Shown: one piece after another, positions 16,724-24,949 of the stretch | Layout of the letters: each line of letters opens with the position of its first letter | How positions within the stretch are numbered: the stretch's first letter is position 1 | Origin: Phycicoccus avicenniae_A | GTDB lineage: Bacteria; Actinomycetota; Actinomycetes; Actinomycetales; Dermatophilaceae | Assembly (NCBI RefSeq): GCF_050496545.1 | Contig: NZ_JBNVZV010000004.1 | Location: 1-64,000 of the forward strand | DNA length: 64,000 nt | Direction: 5' to 3' | Made by a program: the position numbers and the translations under genes | Notes under the pieces: generated by a model | Databases searched by the model: none | The model's input: the letters and a program-made list of their open reading frames with translations, nothing else | Told to the model about the DNA's origin: nothing

Positions 16724-17713
16724 TCAGCAGGTCGACTTGTAGGCCGCCTGGCCACCCTCACCGGACAGGTTGTCCTTGGTGATGATGGAGAAGCCGGTCT
16801 GGATCGTCTTCTCGACGGACTTGCCGGTCAGGGCGGCGACGGCCTGCTCGACACCGTCGGTGCCGATCGTGCTCGGCTGCTGCGCGACGAGCGCCTGCAC
16901 GGTGCCGTCCTCGAGGGCCTTGATCTGGTTCGGGCCCGCGTCGAAGCCGACGATGGTCAGGCCCTTGGCGCCGGCCTGCCGGACACCGGTGGCCGAGCCC
17001 TCGGCCGAGAACAGGTTCGTCGCGAAGATGCCGACGATGTCGGGGTCCTTCTGCAGCGCCGAGGAGACCAGGTTGGCCGCCGTCGCCGGGTCGTTGTGGC
17101 TGTACTGGACGCCGAGGTACTGGAAAGCGCTGTCCGCCTTCGTGGCGTCCTCGAAGCCCTTGACGCGGGCGTCGACCGTCGAGACACCGGGGTCGGTAGA
17201 GATGACGAGCACCTTGCCGCCCTGCGGCTTGGCGGCCTTGATGGCGTCGAAGGCGGCCTTCCCGCCGCCGACGTTGTCCGAGCTGATCTCGGAGACGGCG
17301 AAGGACGGGTCGTTGACGGTGGTGTCGACGAGGACGACCTTGATGCCGGCCGCGGCGGCCTGCTGCAGCGGGGCCTGCATCGCCTGGACGTCGGTCGGTG
17401 CGACCAGCAGCGCGGCCGGCTTCGAGGCGGTGACCGAGTCGACGATCGGCTTCTGGAGGGTCGGGTCGAACTTCTGCGGACCCTGCGTGGTCACCGTGTA
17501 GCCGAGCTCCTTGGCCTTGGCCTCGATGCCGCACTGCATGGTGATGTAGAACTCGTCGCCGGCGACGCCCTGGACGAAGGCGATGTTCTTGTTGTCGTTG
17601 CCACCGCCACCGGAGCCGGCCGAGGAGTCGGACGTCGGTGCGCCGGTGGAGCAGGCCGCGAGGGCGAGGACTGCTCCGAGTCCGGCTGCGGTGAGCCTGA
17701 GGGTGCTTCGCAT
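16724..17713 (-). CDS. Sugar-binding lipoprotein of an RbsB-type ABC importer
   Basis: 329 residues. Signal peptide and lipobox LAAC (Cys about 21), a Ser/Gly linker, then a type I periplasmic-binding fold: NIAFVQGVAGDEFYITMQCG, SKPAALLVAPTDVQAM, VLVDTTVNDP, KVLVISTDPGVSTVDAR and GLTIVGFDAGPNQI. It binds a mono- or small carbohydrate at the cell surface. Start at 17713 has GAAAGG nine bases upstream; an in-frame ATG at 17731 would add six residues. Last gene of the LacI-controlled minus-strand operon, followed by a strong hairpin. Confidence 0.9.
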   Translation of the reverse strand: MRSTLRLTAAGLGAVLALAACSTGAPTSDSSAGSGGGGNDNKNIAFVQGVAGDEFYITMQCGIEAKAKELGYTVTTQGPQKFDPTLQKPIVDSVTASKPAALLVAPTDVQAMQAPLQQAAAAGIKVVLVDTTVNDPSFAVSEISSDNVGGGKAAFDAIKAAKPQGGKVLVISTDPGVSTVDARVKGFEDATKADSAFQYLGVQYSHNDPATAANLVSSALQKDPDIVGIFATNLFSAEGSATGVRQAGAKGLTIVGFDAGPNQIKALEDGTVQALVAQQPSTIGTDGVEQAVAALTGKSVEKTIQTGFSIITKDNLSGEGGQAAYKSTC

Positions 17714-17771
17714 GGGTCGTGCCTTTCTCATGGGGTGACTTCGTTGTCGGGTACTGCTGTTCGAGAGACCG

Positions 17772-18806
17772 TCAGCCTCCGCGCACCGCGGCGGCGCGGC
17801 GGTGCTGGTCGACGTAGACGGCGGTGATGAGGATGGAACCCACGGCGACCGTCTGCCAGTACGGGGAGACGCCGACGATGACGAACCCGGACTGGAGGAC
17901 CGCCGGGATGAAGAGGCCGACCATCGAGCCGAACATCGAGCCCTGGCCGCCGAAGATGGACGTGCCGCCGATGACGACCGCCGCGATGACGTTGAGGTTG
18001 GTGAGGGACTGGCCGGCGATCGTCGTCGTCCCGTACTGGGCGAGCGAGAGGATGCCGGCGATGCCGGCGAGGAAGCCGGACAGCGCGTAGATCTGGACGA
18101 GCTTGCGGTCGACGTTGATGCCGACCCGGCGCGCCGAGGTCTCGTTGGACCCGATGGCGTAGGTGTACCGGCCGAACCGGGTGCGGTGCAGCATGATCCC
18201 GCCGATGACGACGATGACCAGCGCGATGATGGTGATCGCGGGGATGCCCGCCAGCCGGCCGTAGCCGATGTTGTCCTGGAGCACCTGCGGGGCCGAGCGG
18301 ATGTCGAGGCCGCCGGTGAGGATCTGTGCCACGCCGAGCGCCACCGAGAGCGTGCCGAGGGTGACGATGAGCGGCGGCACCTTGGCGCGGGCGACGAGGA
18401 AGCCGTTGAGCGCCCCCCAGAAGACGCCGACGACGACGGCGAGGACGAGGCCGATCAGCGCGGTCGACCACCCGGTGTCGCCCATCGACTCCATGACCTT
18501 GGCCGAGACCACCGAGGAGACGACGAGCACCGAGCCGACGGACAGGTCGATGCCGGAGGTGATGATGACGAAGGTCATCCCGACGGCGAGCACGGCCCAG
18601 ATGGACACGTTCTGCGCGATGTTCGTCAGGTTGCCCGTCGTGAGGAACGTGCTCGGCGAGAGCACGCCGAACACCGCGACGATGACGACGAGGACGCCGA
18701 GGATCCACACCGACTGCATGCTCTTGACGCGCTCGGCGAGGCTGCCGTGGCTCGCGGTGGTCTCGATCGTGGACGTGGGCTTGGCCGTGCTGGTCTGGGT
18801 GCTCAC
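17772..18806 (-). CDS. RbsC-type sugar ABC permease
   Basis: 344 residues, eight to ten membrane spans. Family motifs: GMTFVIITSGIDLSVGSVL, LNGFLVARAKVPPLIVTLGT, YAIGSNETSARRVGINVDR and AAVVIGGTSIFGGQGSM. It forms the homodimeric channel of the ribose/xylose/autoinducer-type importer. GTG start with AAGGAGGG upstream, overlapping the ATPase stop by GTGA. Acts with the single-domain ATPase and the lipoprotein on either side. Confidence 0.92.
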   Translation of the reverse strand: MSTQTSTAKPTSTIETTASHGSLAERVKSMQSVWILGVLVVIVAVFGVLSPSTFLTTGNLTNIAQNVSIWAVLAVGMTFVIITSGIDLSVGSVLVVSSVVSAKVMESMGDTGWSTALIGLVLAVVVGVFWGALNGFLVARAKVPPLIVTLGTLSVALGVAQILTGGLDIRSAPQVLQDNIGYGRLAGIPAITIIALVIVVIGGIMLHRTRFGRYTYAIGSNETSARRVGINVDRKLVQIYALSGFLAGIAGILSLAQYGTTTIAGQSLTNLNVIAAVVIGGTSIFGGQGSMFGSMVGLFIPAVLQSGFVIVGVSPYWQTVAVGSILITAVYVDQHRRAAAVRGG

Positions 18807-19567
18807 GCGGCTCCCTCCTTCGGGTCGAGCGCGCCGGTCATCGCACCGACGAGCTCCTCGACGCTGGTGTCGGCGCCGCGGTAGGTGGCCACGCGCCGGC
18901 CGAGCCGCAGCACCTGGACGCGGTCGGCGACCTCGAGCACGTGCGGCATGGAGTGCGAGATGAGCACCACCGACAGGCCGCGGTCGCGGACCTTCTTGAT
19001 GGTGTCGAGGACGTTGCGGGTCTGGACCACCCCGAGGGCGGCGGTGGGCTCGTCGAGGAAGAGCACCTTGTCGGCCCACGCGACCGCGCGGGCGATCGCC
19101 ACGGTCTGCTTCTGGCCACCGGACATCGCCCCGACGGGGACGACGACGCTGCGGACCGCCGAGCCGAGCTCGGTGAAGGCCTGCGCCGAGCGCTGGCGCA
19201 TCTGCGGGGTGTCCATGAACCCGAGCCGGCCGAGCACGCCGGGGCGCATCACCTCGCGACCGAGGAACATGTTCTGCGCGGCGTCGAGGTGGGGGGCGAG
19301 CGCGAGGTCCTGGTGGACGACCTCGATGCCGAGGCGCGAGGCGTCCTGCGGCGTCTCGAAGTGCACGGGCTGCCCCTCGAAGCGGACCTCGCCCGCGTCG
19401 AGGTCGAGGTTGCCGGTCAGGGCCTTGACGAGCGTGGACTTGCCCGCGCCGTTGTCGCCGATGAGGGCGACGACCTCGCCGGCCTCGATGTCGAAGTCGG
19501 CTCCGTCGAGGGCCTGCACGCGGCCGAACTTGCGCCGGAGCCCGGTGGCCTCGAACCGGGGGCTCAT
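18803..19567 (-). CDS. Sugar ABC importer ATPase, single nucleotide-binding domain
   Basis: 254 residues. Walker A GDNGAGKST, Q-loop VHQDLALAPHLDAAQ, signature MSGGQKQTVAIARAV, Walker B VLFLDEPTAALG, switch His in LISHSMP. RbsA-class ATPases usually carry two such domains in about 500 residues; this one has one (FrcA-like form), so a dimer is expected. ATG overlaps the aldolase stop by ATGA. Confidence 0.92.
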   Translation of the reverse strand: MSPRFEATGLRRKFGRVQALDGADFDIEAGEVVALIGDNGAGKSTLVKALTGNLDLDAGEVRFEGQPVHFETPQDASRLGIEVVHQDLALAPHLDAAQNMFLGREVMRPGVLGRLGFMDTPQMRQRSAQAFTELGSAVRSVVVPVGAMSGGQKQTVAIARAVAWADKVLFLDEPTAALGVVQTRNVLDTIKKVRDRGLSVVLISHSMPHVLEVADRVQVLRLGRRVATYRGADTSVEELVGAMTGALDPKEGAA

Positions 19568-20466
19568 GCGGCCGCCTCCCGGTACGAGCGGGCCCGGCCC
19601 TCGATGATCGAGCGGTACTCGTCGAGGCGGCGGCGGCCGGTGTCGGAGAGGAAGGCGACGCGCTCGGCGTGGTCCATCGCGACCGTCTCGCGCCACACCG
19701 ACCGGCCGGCGATGAACCCGCTGGCGCCGCCCTCGTCACAGCTGACGCGCAGCACGTCGGCGAACTCGTCGGACGAGACGCCGGCCGACAGTACGGCCCA
19801 CGGTGCCGAGATCCGCTCCGCCAGACGGCGGCACGCCTCGGGGCTGCCCGGGTACTCCAGCTTGAGGAGGCTCGGGTTCAGCTGGTCGATGAGGACCGCG
19901 GCCTCGATGATCGCGTCCGCCCGCGCCTCGGGGGAGAGCGGCTCCTCACCGGCCAGCGGGAAGATGAGGTTCTCGATGACGGAAGGGACGCCGACCGAGG
20001 CGCAGTCGGCGACGAGCGTGCGCATCACCTCGACGGCCTCGGCCGTGGTGTCGCGGCCGTCGGCGCCCGGTCGGCGGTCGGCGCGGACCTGGACGAGGAA
20101 CTTCATCGCGTGGGCTCCGCTGTCGCGCACCCACGCCGCGTCCTGGGCGGGGTCGAGGGCGACGGTCGGCTCGCCGTCGTGCGTGCCCCGGCTCGAGGGC
20201 TCCGCCGCGAGGAGGAGGCCGAACGGCTCGCTCGTCTCGGCGGCCCGGGCGCCGGGCAGGCCGTAGGTGGGGTCGACGAGGAAGGCGGACGCGCTCCCCG
20301 CGAGGGAGGCGATCTTGTCGCGTTTGAAGGCGACGATCTCCTCGTCGGTGGTGCCGGCGCGGCCGACCGCGTCGAGCATGCGGCGCAGGGTGCCGCGCTG
20401 GTCCATCGCGAGGACGGCGAAGGTGCCTGCCTCGGTGGCGATGGCGTCGAGTCCGGTGGTCGTCAT
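19564..20466 (-). CDS. Class I aldolase of the LacD/YihT family (copy 1)
   Basis: 300 residues. TIM-barrel Schiff-base aldolase: FAVLAMDQRGTLRRML at the N-terminus, SAFLVDPTYGLPG, MKFLVQVRADRRP, SVIENLIFP, and the lysine in PSLLKLEYPGSPEA (about K201), then VLSAGVSSDEF and GFIAGRSVW. LacD cleaves tagatose 1,6-bisphosphate and YihT sulfofructose phosphate; both belong here. Given the two kinases in the operon, a ketohexose phosphate or bisphosphate is the likely substrate (inference). CAGGAGG ribosome-binding site before ATG; stop-start overlaps on both sides. Confidence 0.85.
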   Translation of the reverse strand: MTTTGLDAIATEAGTFAVLAMDQRGTLRRMLDAVGRAGTTDEEIVAFKRDKIASLAGSASAFLVDPTYGLPGARAAETSEPFGLLLAAEPSSRGTHDGEPTVALDPAQDAAWVRDSGAHAMKFLVQVRADRRPGADGRDTTAEAVEVMRTLVADCASVGVPSVIENLIFPLAGEEPLSPEARADAIIEAAVLIDQLNPSLLKLEYPGSPEACRRLAERISAPWAVLSAGVSSDEFADVLRVSCDEGGASGFIAGRSVWRETVAMDHAERVAFLSDTGRRRLDEYRSIIEGRARSYREAAA

Positions 20467-21878
20467 GCGTGTGCCTCCTGGATGGGCTGTCGGGGTTCGG
20501 GGGCGAGGTGGTCGGTGAACCACTCCGCGGGGGGTCGCCGGTCGGGGCCGGCCTGCTCGGCGTGCTGGGCGGCCCAGGCGCCGAAGCGCGCCGCGCCCCA
20601 CGTGCCGGGCTGGTCGACGGCCGAGACCTCGACGACGGGGGCGAGGTCCTGGCGGGCGGCGAGGACGGAGCGCATCCGGGTCCACCCGCCGGCGACGACG
20701 AGCCGGTCGACGGCGACACCCGCGCCCCGCAGCACCGAGAGGTGCTCGATGCCGCGGGCCGTGCCGCCGTCGATGGCGGCCCGCCACACGTGGGCCGGCG
20801 TGTGGGCCTCGGAGCCGAGGAGGATCTCGACCTCGTGGTCGCCCATGGCGTAGCCGGTGACCGTGACGTCGGCGGTGTCGCCGGGGGCGAGCCGCAGGGT
20901 GGCCTCGTCGAGGGCGGCCCGCGCCGGGTCGTGCTCGGCGTCGAGCACCTGCTGGACGCGCTTGAGCACGAGGCCGGTCCGCGTGCCGCCGATGAAGCCG
21001 GTCGCGCCGCGGACGGTGTGCGGGTACACCGAGATGCCGCGGAGCGCGAGGTCGCGGACGACGTCGGGGTCGGGGACGTGGGACGCGGAGGCGAGGTAGG
21101 CCTCGGCCGTGCCGAAGCTGTCGAGGGCGGATCCCGGTGCGCCACAGCCGGTCGCGGCGGCGGCCACGGCGTGGTCGTGGCCGGCGACGGTCAGCACCGC
21201 GCCACGGACGGCGGCGACGGGGTGGTCGGCGCGCACGGTACCGGCCGGTGCCCCTGCGGCGACGATCTCGGGGAGCAGGTCCGGCCCGACGCCGAGGTGG
21301 TCGAGGGCCGGCTGCCACGGGGTGTTCGTGTGGACGTCGAGGAGGCCGGTGCGCCCGAGGAGCGAGAGCTCGGCGACCCGCCGGCCGCCGAGGCGGAGGA
21401 CGACGAACTCGGGCACCGAGAGCCACTGGAGACCGCGCAGGTCGAGCCCTTCGTCCCGCAGGTGGAGCAGCTTGAAGAACGAGGCGACGTGGCTGACCGG
21501 CAGGCCCGTGCGGGCGGGGAAGTCACGAGCGAGGTCCGCGGGGAGGGCGGCCGCCTGGGCCGACCCGCGCGGGTCGTACCAGGCGATGACCGGGCACTGC
21601 TCGCGCCCGGCGGCGTCGACGAGGACGCCGGCCTCGGCCATCGAGGTGAACCCGATCGAGCGGACCGTGGTGCCCGGCTCGAGGTCGGCGGCGACCTCGG
21701 CGAGCAGCAGCTCGACCGCCTCGACGACCGAGGCGGGCGTCCGGTCGACGCGGCCCTCGCCGGTCTCCCGCCAGTCGGTGGCGACGGAGTGGTCGACGAG
21801 GCGGCGCCCGTCGTCGGCCACGGCGCTGACCTTGGTGACGGTCGTGCCGAGGTCGAAGCCCAGGTCGACGGCGCTCAC
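20463..21878 (-). CDS. FGGY-family carbohydrate kinase
   Basis: 471 residues, two actin-like ATPase domains. N-terminal phosphate loop LGFDLGTTVTKVSAV, then TSMAEAGVLVDAAGR, CPVIAWYDPRG (substrate side), TVAGHDHAVAAAATG and, in the C-terminal half, RLVVAGGWTRMRS. FGGY kinases phosphorylate ketoses or polyols at the terminal carbon. The xylulokinase-type subgroup signature is not decisive, so I leave the sugar open. GTG start overlapping the LacI stop (GTGA). Probably the first phosphorylation step after import. Confidence 0.88.
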   Translation of the reverse strand: MSAVDLGFDLGTTVTKVSAVADDGRRLVDHSVATDWRETGEGRVDRTPASVVEAVELLLAEVAADLEPGTTVRSIGFTSMAEAGVLVDAAGREQCPVIAWYDPRGSAQAAALPADLARDFPARTGLPVSHVASFFKLLHLRDEGLDLRGLQWLSVPEFVVLRLGGRRVAELSLLGRTGLLDVHTNTPWQPALDHLGVGPDLLPEIVAAGAPAGTVRADHPVAAVRGAVLTVAGHDHAVAAAATGCGAPGSALDSFGTAEAYLASASHVPDPDVVRDLALRGISVYPHTVRGATGFIGGTRTGLVLKRVQQVLDAEHDPARAALDEATLRLAPGDTADVTVTGYAMGDHEVEILLGSEAHTPAHVWRAAIDGGTARGIEHLSVLRGAGVAVDRLVVAGGWTRMRSVLAARQDLAPVVEVSAVDQPGTWGAARFGAWAAQHAEQAGPDRRPPAEWFTDHLAPEPRQPIQEAHA

Positions 21879-22882
21879 GGCTCGACCCTCGGAGCCAGCT
21901 CGCCCGAGCCGCGGGGCACGAGCAGGGTGGGCAGGACGGTCTCCATGACCGGCGCCGAGGGGTCCTGGATCCGCCGGGCGAGGAGGTCGAAAGCGGTGTC
22001 CGCCAACGCGGTCGGGCGCTGGTCGACGACCGTGGTGGGCGGCGTCATCAGCTCGGCGACGGGGTAGTCGCCGAAGATGACGAGCGCGACGTCCTGCCGG
22101 TGCAGCCGCTGCTGGGCGCGCAGCACCCCGAGGCCCATCATCGGGGAGGCGGCGAACACGGCGGTCGGGGCGTCGGCGGTGGCGAGCATCGCGAGGGCGT
22201 ACGGGTACGCCTCGTCGGCGGTCCACGCGCGGGTCTCGACGAGGTGGGCGTCGACGGTGATGCCGGCCTCGGTGAGGGCCTTCTCGTAGCCGGTGTACCG
22301 GTCGTGGAGCGTGTCGAAGGCCGAGACCTTGCCGAGGAAGCCGATCCTGCGGTGGCCGCGCGCGACGAGGTGCCGGACGGCGTCGGTGGCGCCCTGCTCG
22401 TCGGTGACCCGGACGACGTCCTTGTCGGTGACGCCGCACTTGCGGTCGACGACGACGACGGGGACGTCGTCGGGCAGGGCCTCGGCCACGTGCCGGCCGT
22501 CGCCGAACGGGGCGACCACGAGACCGGCCACACCGCGCCGGGCCAGGCGCTGGATCTGCATCCGCATGCGGTTCTCGTCCATGCCGGTCGAGGCGACGAG
22601 GACGTCCATCCCCACCTCCATCGCCCGCGCCTCGATGACCGCCACGACCTGGGCGAAGAACGGGTCGTCGATGGAGTCGACGAGGACCCCGATGGTCGGC
22701 AGCTTGCCGCCGCCGAGCCGCTGCGCCGCGGGGTCGGGGTGGTACTGGAGCATCTCGATGGCCGCGCGGACGCGCTCGACCGTCTCCTTGCGCACGTTCG
22801 GCGCCTCGTTGATGACGCGCGAGACGGTCTTGATGGAGTAGCCCGACTCGCGGGCCACGTCGTAGATGGTCGGGCGGCTCAT
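21875..22882 (-). CDS. LacI family transcriptional repressor
   Basis: 335 residues. N-terminal helix-turn-helix TIYDVARESGYSIKTVSRVI with the hinge helix PDPAAQRLGGGKLPTIGVLV, then a periplasmic-binding-type sensor domain. It sits inside the operon that it presumably controls, between PfkB and FGGY kinase genes, with ATGA/GTGA overlaps to both. Its likely targets are the two TGACAGCGCTGTCA-type palindromes in the divergent promoter at 23.85-23.93 kb. The inducer is probably the imported sugar or its phosphate. Confidence 0.92.
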   Translation of the reverse strand: MSRPTIYDVARESGYSIKTVSRVINEAPNVRKETVERVRAAIEMLQYHPDPAAQRLGGGKLPTIGVLVDSIDDPFFAQVVAVIEARAMEVGMDVLVASTGMDENRMRMQIQRLARRGVAGLVVAPFGDGRHVAEALPDDVPVVVVDRKCGVTDKDVVRVTDEQGATDAVRHLVARGHRRIGFLGKVSAFDTLHDRYTGYEKALTEAGITVDAHLVETRAWTADEAYPYALAMLATADAPTAVFAASPMMGLGVLRAQQRLHRQDVALVIFGDYPVAELMTPPTTVVDQRPTALADTAFDLLARRIQDPSAPVMETVLPTLLVPRGSGELAPRVEP

Positions 22883-23829
22883 GCGAGCACCGCCTCGGGG
22901 AGGGCGAGCAGGGCCGGGCCCACGAGGGCGGCGTCGAGCATGCCGCCCTGCTCGTGCTGCACGGCGGCCGCGGCGACGGCCATCCCGTGCCGGACGGCCT
23001 CGACGTCGCCGGCGCCGTCGAGGAGGGCGGCCGAGGTGCCGGCCAGGAAGGAGTCGCCGGCGCCGATCGGGTTGGCGACGGGGACGCGCGCGGCCCCGAG
23101 CCACCACGTGCCGTCCGCGGTGGTCAGCGCGGCGCCGTGCGACCCGGCGGTGACGACGGCCCGGCGGGCGCCGCGGGCGTGGAGCTCGCGGGAGGCCTCG
23201 AGGCAGCGGTCGAGGAGGTCGTCGCCGGACTCCTCGACGTGCTCGTCGGTGCGGCCGTGGAGGAGCGCCTCGGCCTCACCGACGTTGGGGCTCACCAGGT
23301 CCGGGCCGCTGGGCAGGGTGGCGGCGAGCACGGCGGGGGCGGCGTCGACCCAGGCCTCGATGCCGCGCTCGTGCGCGGCGGTGACCACCTCGGCGTACGT
23401 GGTGTCGGGGAGACCGGGGGGCAGCGAGCCGGAGCACGCCACGGCCGGGGCGCCCTCGAGCTCGGCGCGCACCCGCGGCAGGAACGAGGACGGGTCCCAG
23501 TCCTCGGGCTCGGGACCGCGGCCGTTGACGACCGTGACCCGCCCGCCGTCCTCGAGGAAGATCATCGCGATGCGCCCCTGGCCGCGGTGCGGGACCGGCG
23601 CGAAGCGCGTGCCCTCGGCGGCGAGCAGCTGCTCGAGGCGGGGGTCGTCGGCGGGGGAGAGGCCGACCAGCCGCGGCGCGCGGCCCAGGGCGCGCAGGCT
23701 GCGGCAGACGTTGACGCCCTTGCCGCCCGCGGTCGAGACCGTGCGGGAGGAGCGGCTCACGGTGCCCGGCGCGAGCGTGGTGAGCCACGTCGTCACGTCG
23801 ATGCACGTGTTGGGGGTCACGACCAGCAC
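22879..23829 (-). CDS. PfkB-family sugar kinase (1-phosphofructokinase/LacC-like)
   Basis: 316 residues. VVTPNTCIDVTTWL at the N-terminus, AGGKGVNVCRSLRALG (substrate site), ACSGSLPPGLPDT, PNVGEAEALL, and the catalytic NPIGAGDSFLAGTSAAL with Asp about 258. This subgroup includes FruK and LacC, which phosphorylate fructose 1-phosphate or tagatose 6-phosphate to the bisphosphate. Expected to act before the aldolases. GTG at 23829 has GAGGAGG upstream; ATG at 23865 in frame begins MTALS inside an operator. First gene of the minus-strand operon. Confidence 0.88.
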   Translation of the reverse strand: MLVVTPNTCIDVTTWLTTLAPGTVSRSSRTVSTAGGKGVNVCRSLRALGRAPRLVGLSPADDPRLEQLLAAEGTRFAPVPHRGQGRIAMIFLEDGGRVTVVNGRGPEPEDWDPSSFLPRVRAELEGAPAVACSGSLPPGLPDTTYAEVVTAAHERGIEAWVDAAPAVLAATLPSGPDLVSPNVGEAEALLHGRTDEHVEESGDDLLDRCLEASRELHARGARRAVVTAGSHGAALTTADGTWWLGAARVPVANPIGAGDSFLAGTSAALLDGAGDVEAVRHGMAVAAAAVQHEQGGMLDAALVGPALLALPEAVLA

Positions 23830-23851
23830 AGGGGGCCTCCTCGCCCAGAGC

Positions 23852-23863
23852 GACAGCGCTGTC
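23852..23863. promoter_or_regulatory. LacI-type operator, left copy
   Basis: Perfect palindrome GACAGCGCTGTC, matching the right copy and lying just upstream of the pfkB ribosome-binding site. Its centre is 65 bases from that of the right copy. Confidence 0.7.
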
Positions 23864-23869
23864 ATCAGT

Positions 23870-23885
23870 TCCGACTCTTGTCGGA
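23870..23885. promoter_or_regulatory. Central inverted repeat of the divergent promoter
   Basis: TCCGAC-TCTT-GTCGGA, a different palindrome placed almost midway between the two LacI operators and overlapping the plus-strand -35 box. Possible site for a second regulator. Confidence 0.45.
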
Positions 23886-23906
23886 GAACCTGCTGATCCG
23901 TAAGGT
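23878..23906 (+). promoter_or_regulatory. Promoter of the plus-strand aldolase gene
   Basis: TTGTCG (23878-23883), 17-base spacer, TAAGGT (23901-23906). The ATG is nine bases further on, so the message is leaderless or nearly so, and the right operator covers the transcription start. Confidence 0.6.
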
Positions 23907-23914
23907 ATGGCGAC

Positions 23915-24949
23915 ATGACAGCGCTGTCAACACCCCGCGTCCCCAGCCCGTCCACCATCGGCCTGCACCGCCGGCTGTCGCGCATCTGCGACGCACAGGG
24001 CCACATCCGCACGATGGCCATCGACCACCCCGAGAACTACCTCAAGCTCTTCGACGACGACCTCTCGGCCGTCTCCTTCGAGGAGGTCGTCGAGTCCAAG
24101 CTCGACATGATCCGCGTTCTCGCAGAACACTCCACGTCCGTCCTCGTCGACCCCGTGTGGAGCTTCGGCCAGGCCGTGGCGGCCGGCGCGGTGCCCGGGC
24201 ACGTGGGCGTCATCAGCGGCATCGAGGACCTCTACTACCGCCCCGACAGCGCCATCGGCTTCGACACCGAGCTGCGGTTGCGGCCCGGCTGGGACCCCTC
24301 GGTGCTCACGGACCTCGGCGCCGACGCGGCCAAGCTCGTCGTCTTCCACCGCGAGGACCAGGACGAGGCCGTCGTGGCCCAGCAGCACGCCGTCGTCGCC
24401 GAGGCGGCCGCGCAGTGCCGGGCGCACCAGCTGCCGCTCGTCGTCGAGCCGCTGTGGTTCCCCGTCGGCGACGAGGACACCTCCGACCCCGCCGTGCAGG
24501 CGGTCCGCCGCAGCAGCGTGCTCGCCTCCGCGCGGTCGTTCCGCCAGGCGGGGGCCGACATCATGAAGGTCGAGTTCCCCGTGCTCGACCTCACCGACCT
24601 CGATGCCGCCCACGAGGCTTGTGCCGCACTGGACTCCGCGATCGACGGGCCCTGGGTCCTGCTGTCGGCGGGCGTCACCTACGAGGGCTTCCGTACCCAG
24701 CTCGACGTCGCGGCCGACCACGGGTGCAGCGGTTTCATGGCCGGCCGGGCCATCTGGGGCGACGCCGTCGGCCGGATGGACGCGGCCGCCCGGCAGGACG
24801 GCGCCGACCTCGCGGCCCGCCGGCTGGACGAGCTCGCGGAGGTCCTCGACGGCCGCGGCGCGCCCGCGTACACGCCGGTCGAGCAGGAAGAGGTCGCCGG
24901 GCTCATCGGGCCGGAGTGGTACCGGGGCGCGGTGGGTTCCGCCGGATGA
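23915..24949 (+). CDS. Class I aldolase of the LacD/YihT family (copy 2)
   Basis: 344 residues. Same fold as the aldolase at 19.6 kb but clearly diverged: IRTMAIDHPENYLKLF, STSVLVDPVWSFGQ, AKLVVFHRED, LPLVVEPLWFP, the Schiff-base lysine in GADIMKVEFPVLD (about K218), VLLSAGVTYEGF and GFMAGRAIWGDAV. All catalytic positions seem kept, so both aldolases are probably active, perhaps on different epimers or on different phosphorylation states. Divergent from the kinase-transport operon and sharing its operators. The ATG lies within the operator. Confidence 0.85.
   Translation: MTALSTPRVPSPSTIGLHRRLSRICDAQGHIRTMAIDHPENYLKLFDDDLSAVSFEEVVESKLDMIRVLAEHSTSVLVDPVWSFGQAVAAGAVPGHVGVISGIEDLYYRPDSAIGFDTELRLRPGWDPSVLTDLGADAAKLVVFHREDQDEAVVAQQHAVVAEAAAQCRAHQLPLVVEPLWFPVGDEDTSDPAVQAVRRSSVLASARSFRQAGADIMKVEFPVLDLTDLDAAHEACAALDSAIDGPWVLLSAGVTYEGFRTQLDVAADHGCSGFMAGRAIWGDAVGRMDAAARQDGADLAARRLDELAEVLDGRGAPAYTPVEQEEVAGLIGPEWYRGAVGSAG
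23916..23929. promoter_or_regulatory. LacI-type operator, right copy, over the start codon
   Basis: Perfect 14-base palindrome TGACAGCGCTGTCA. It includes the T and G of the ATG start at 23915 and encodes the residues TALS, so the operator lies inside the coding sequence. Confidence 0.75.
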
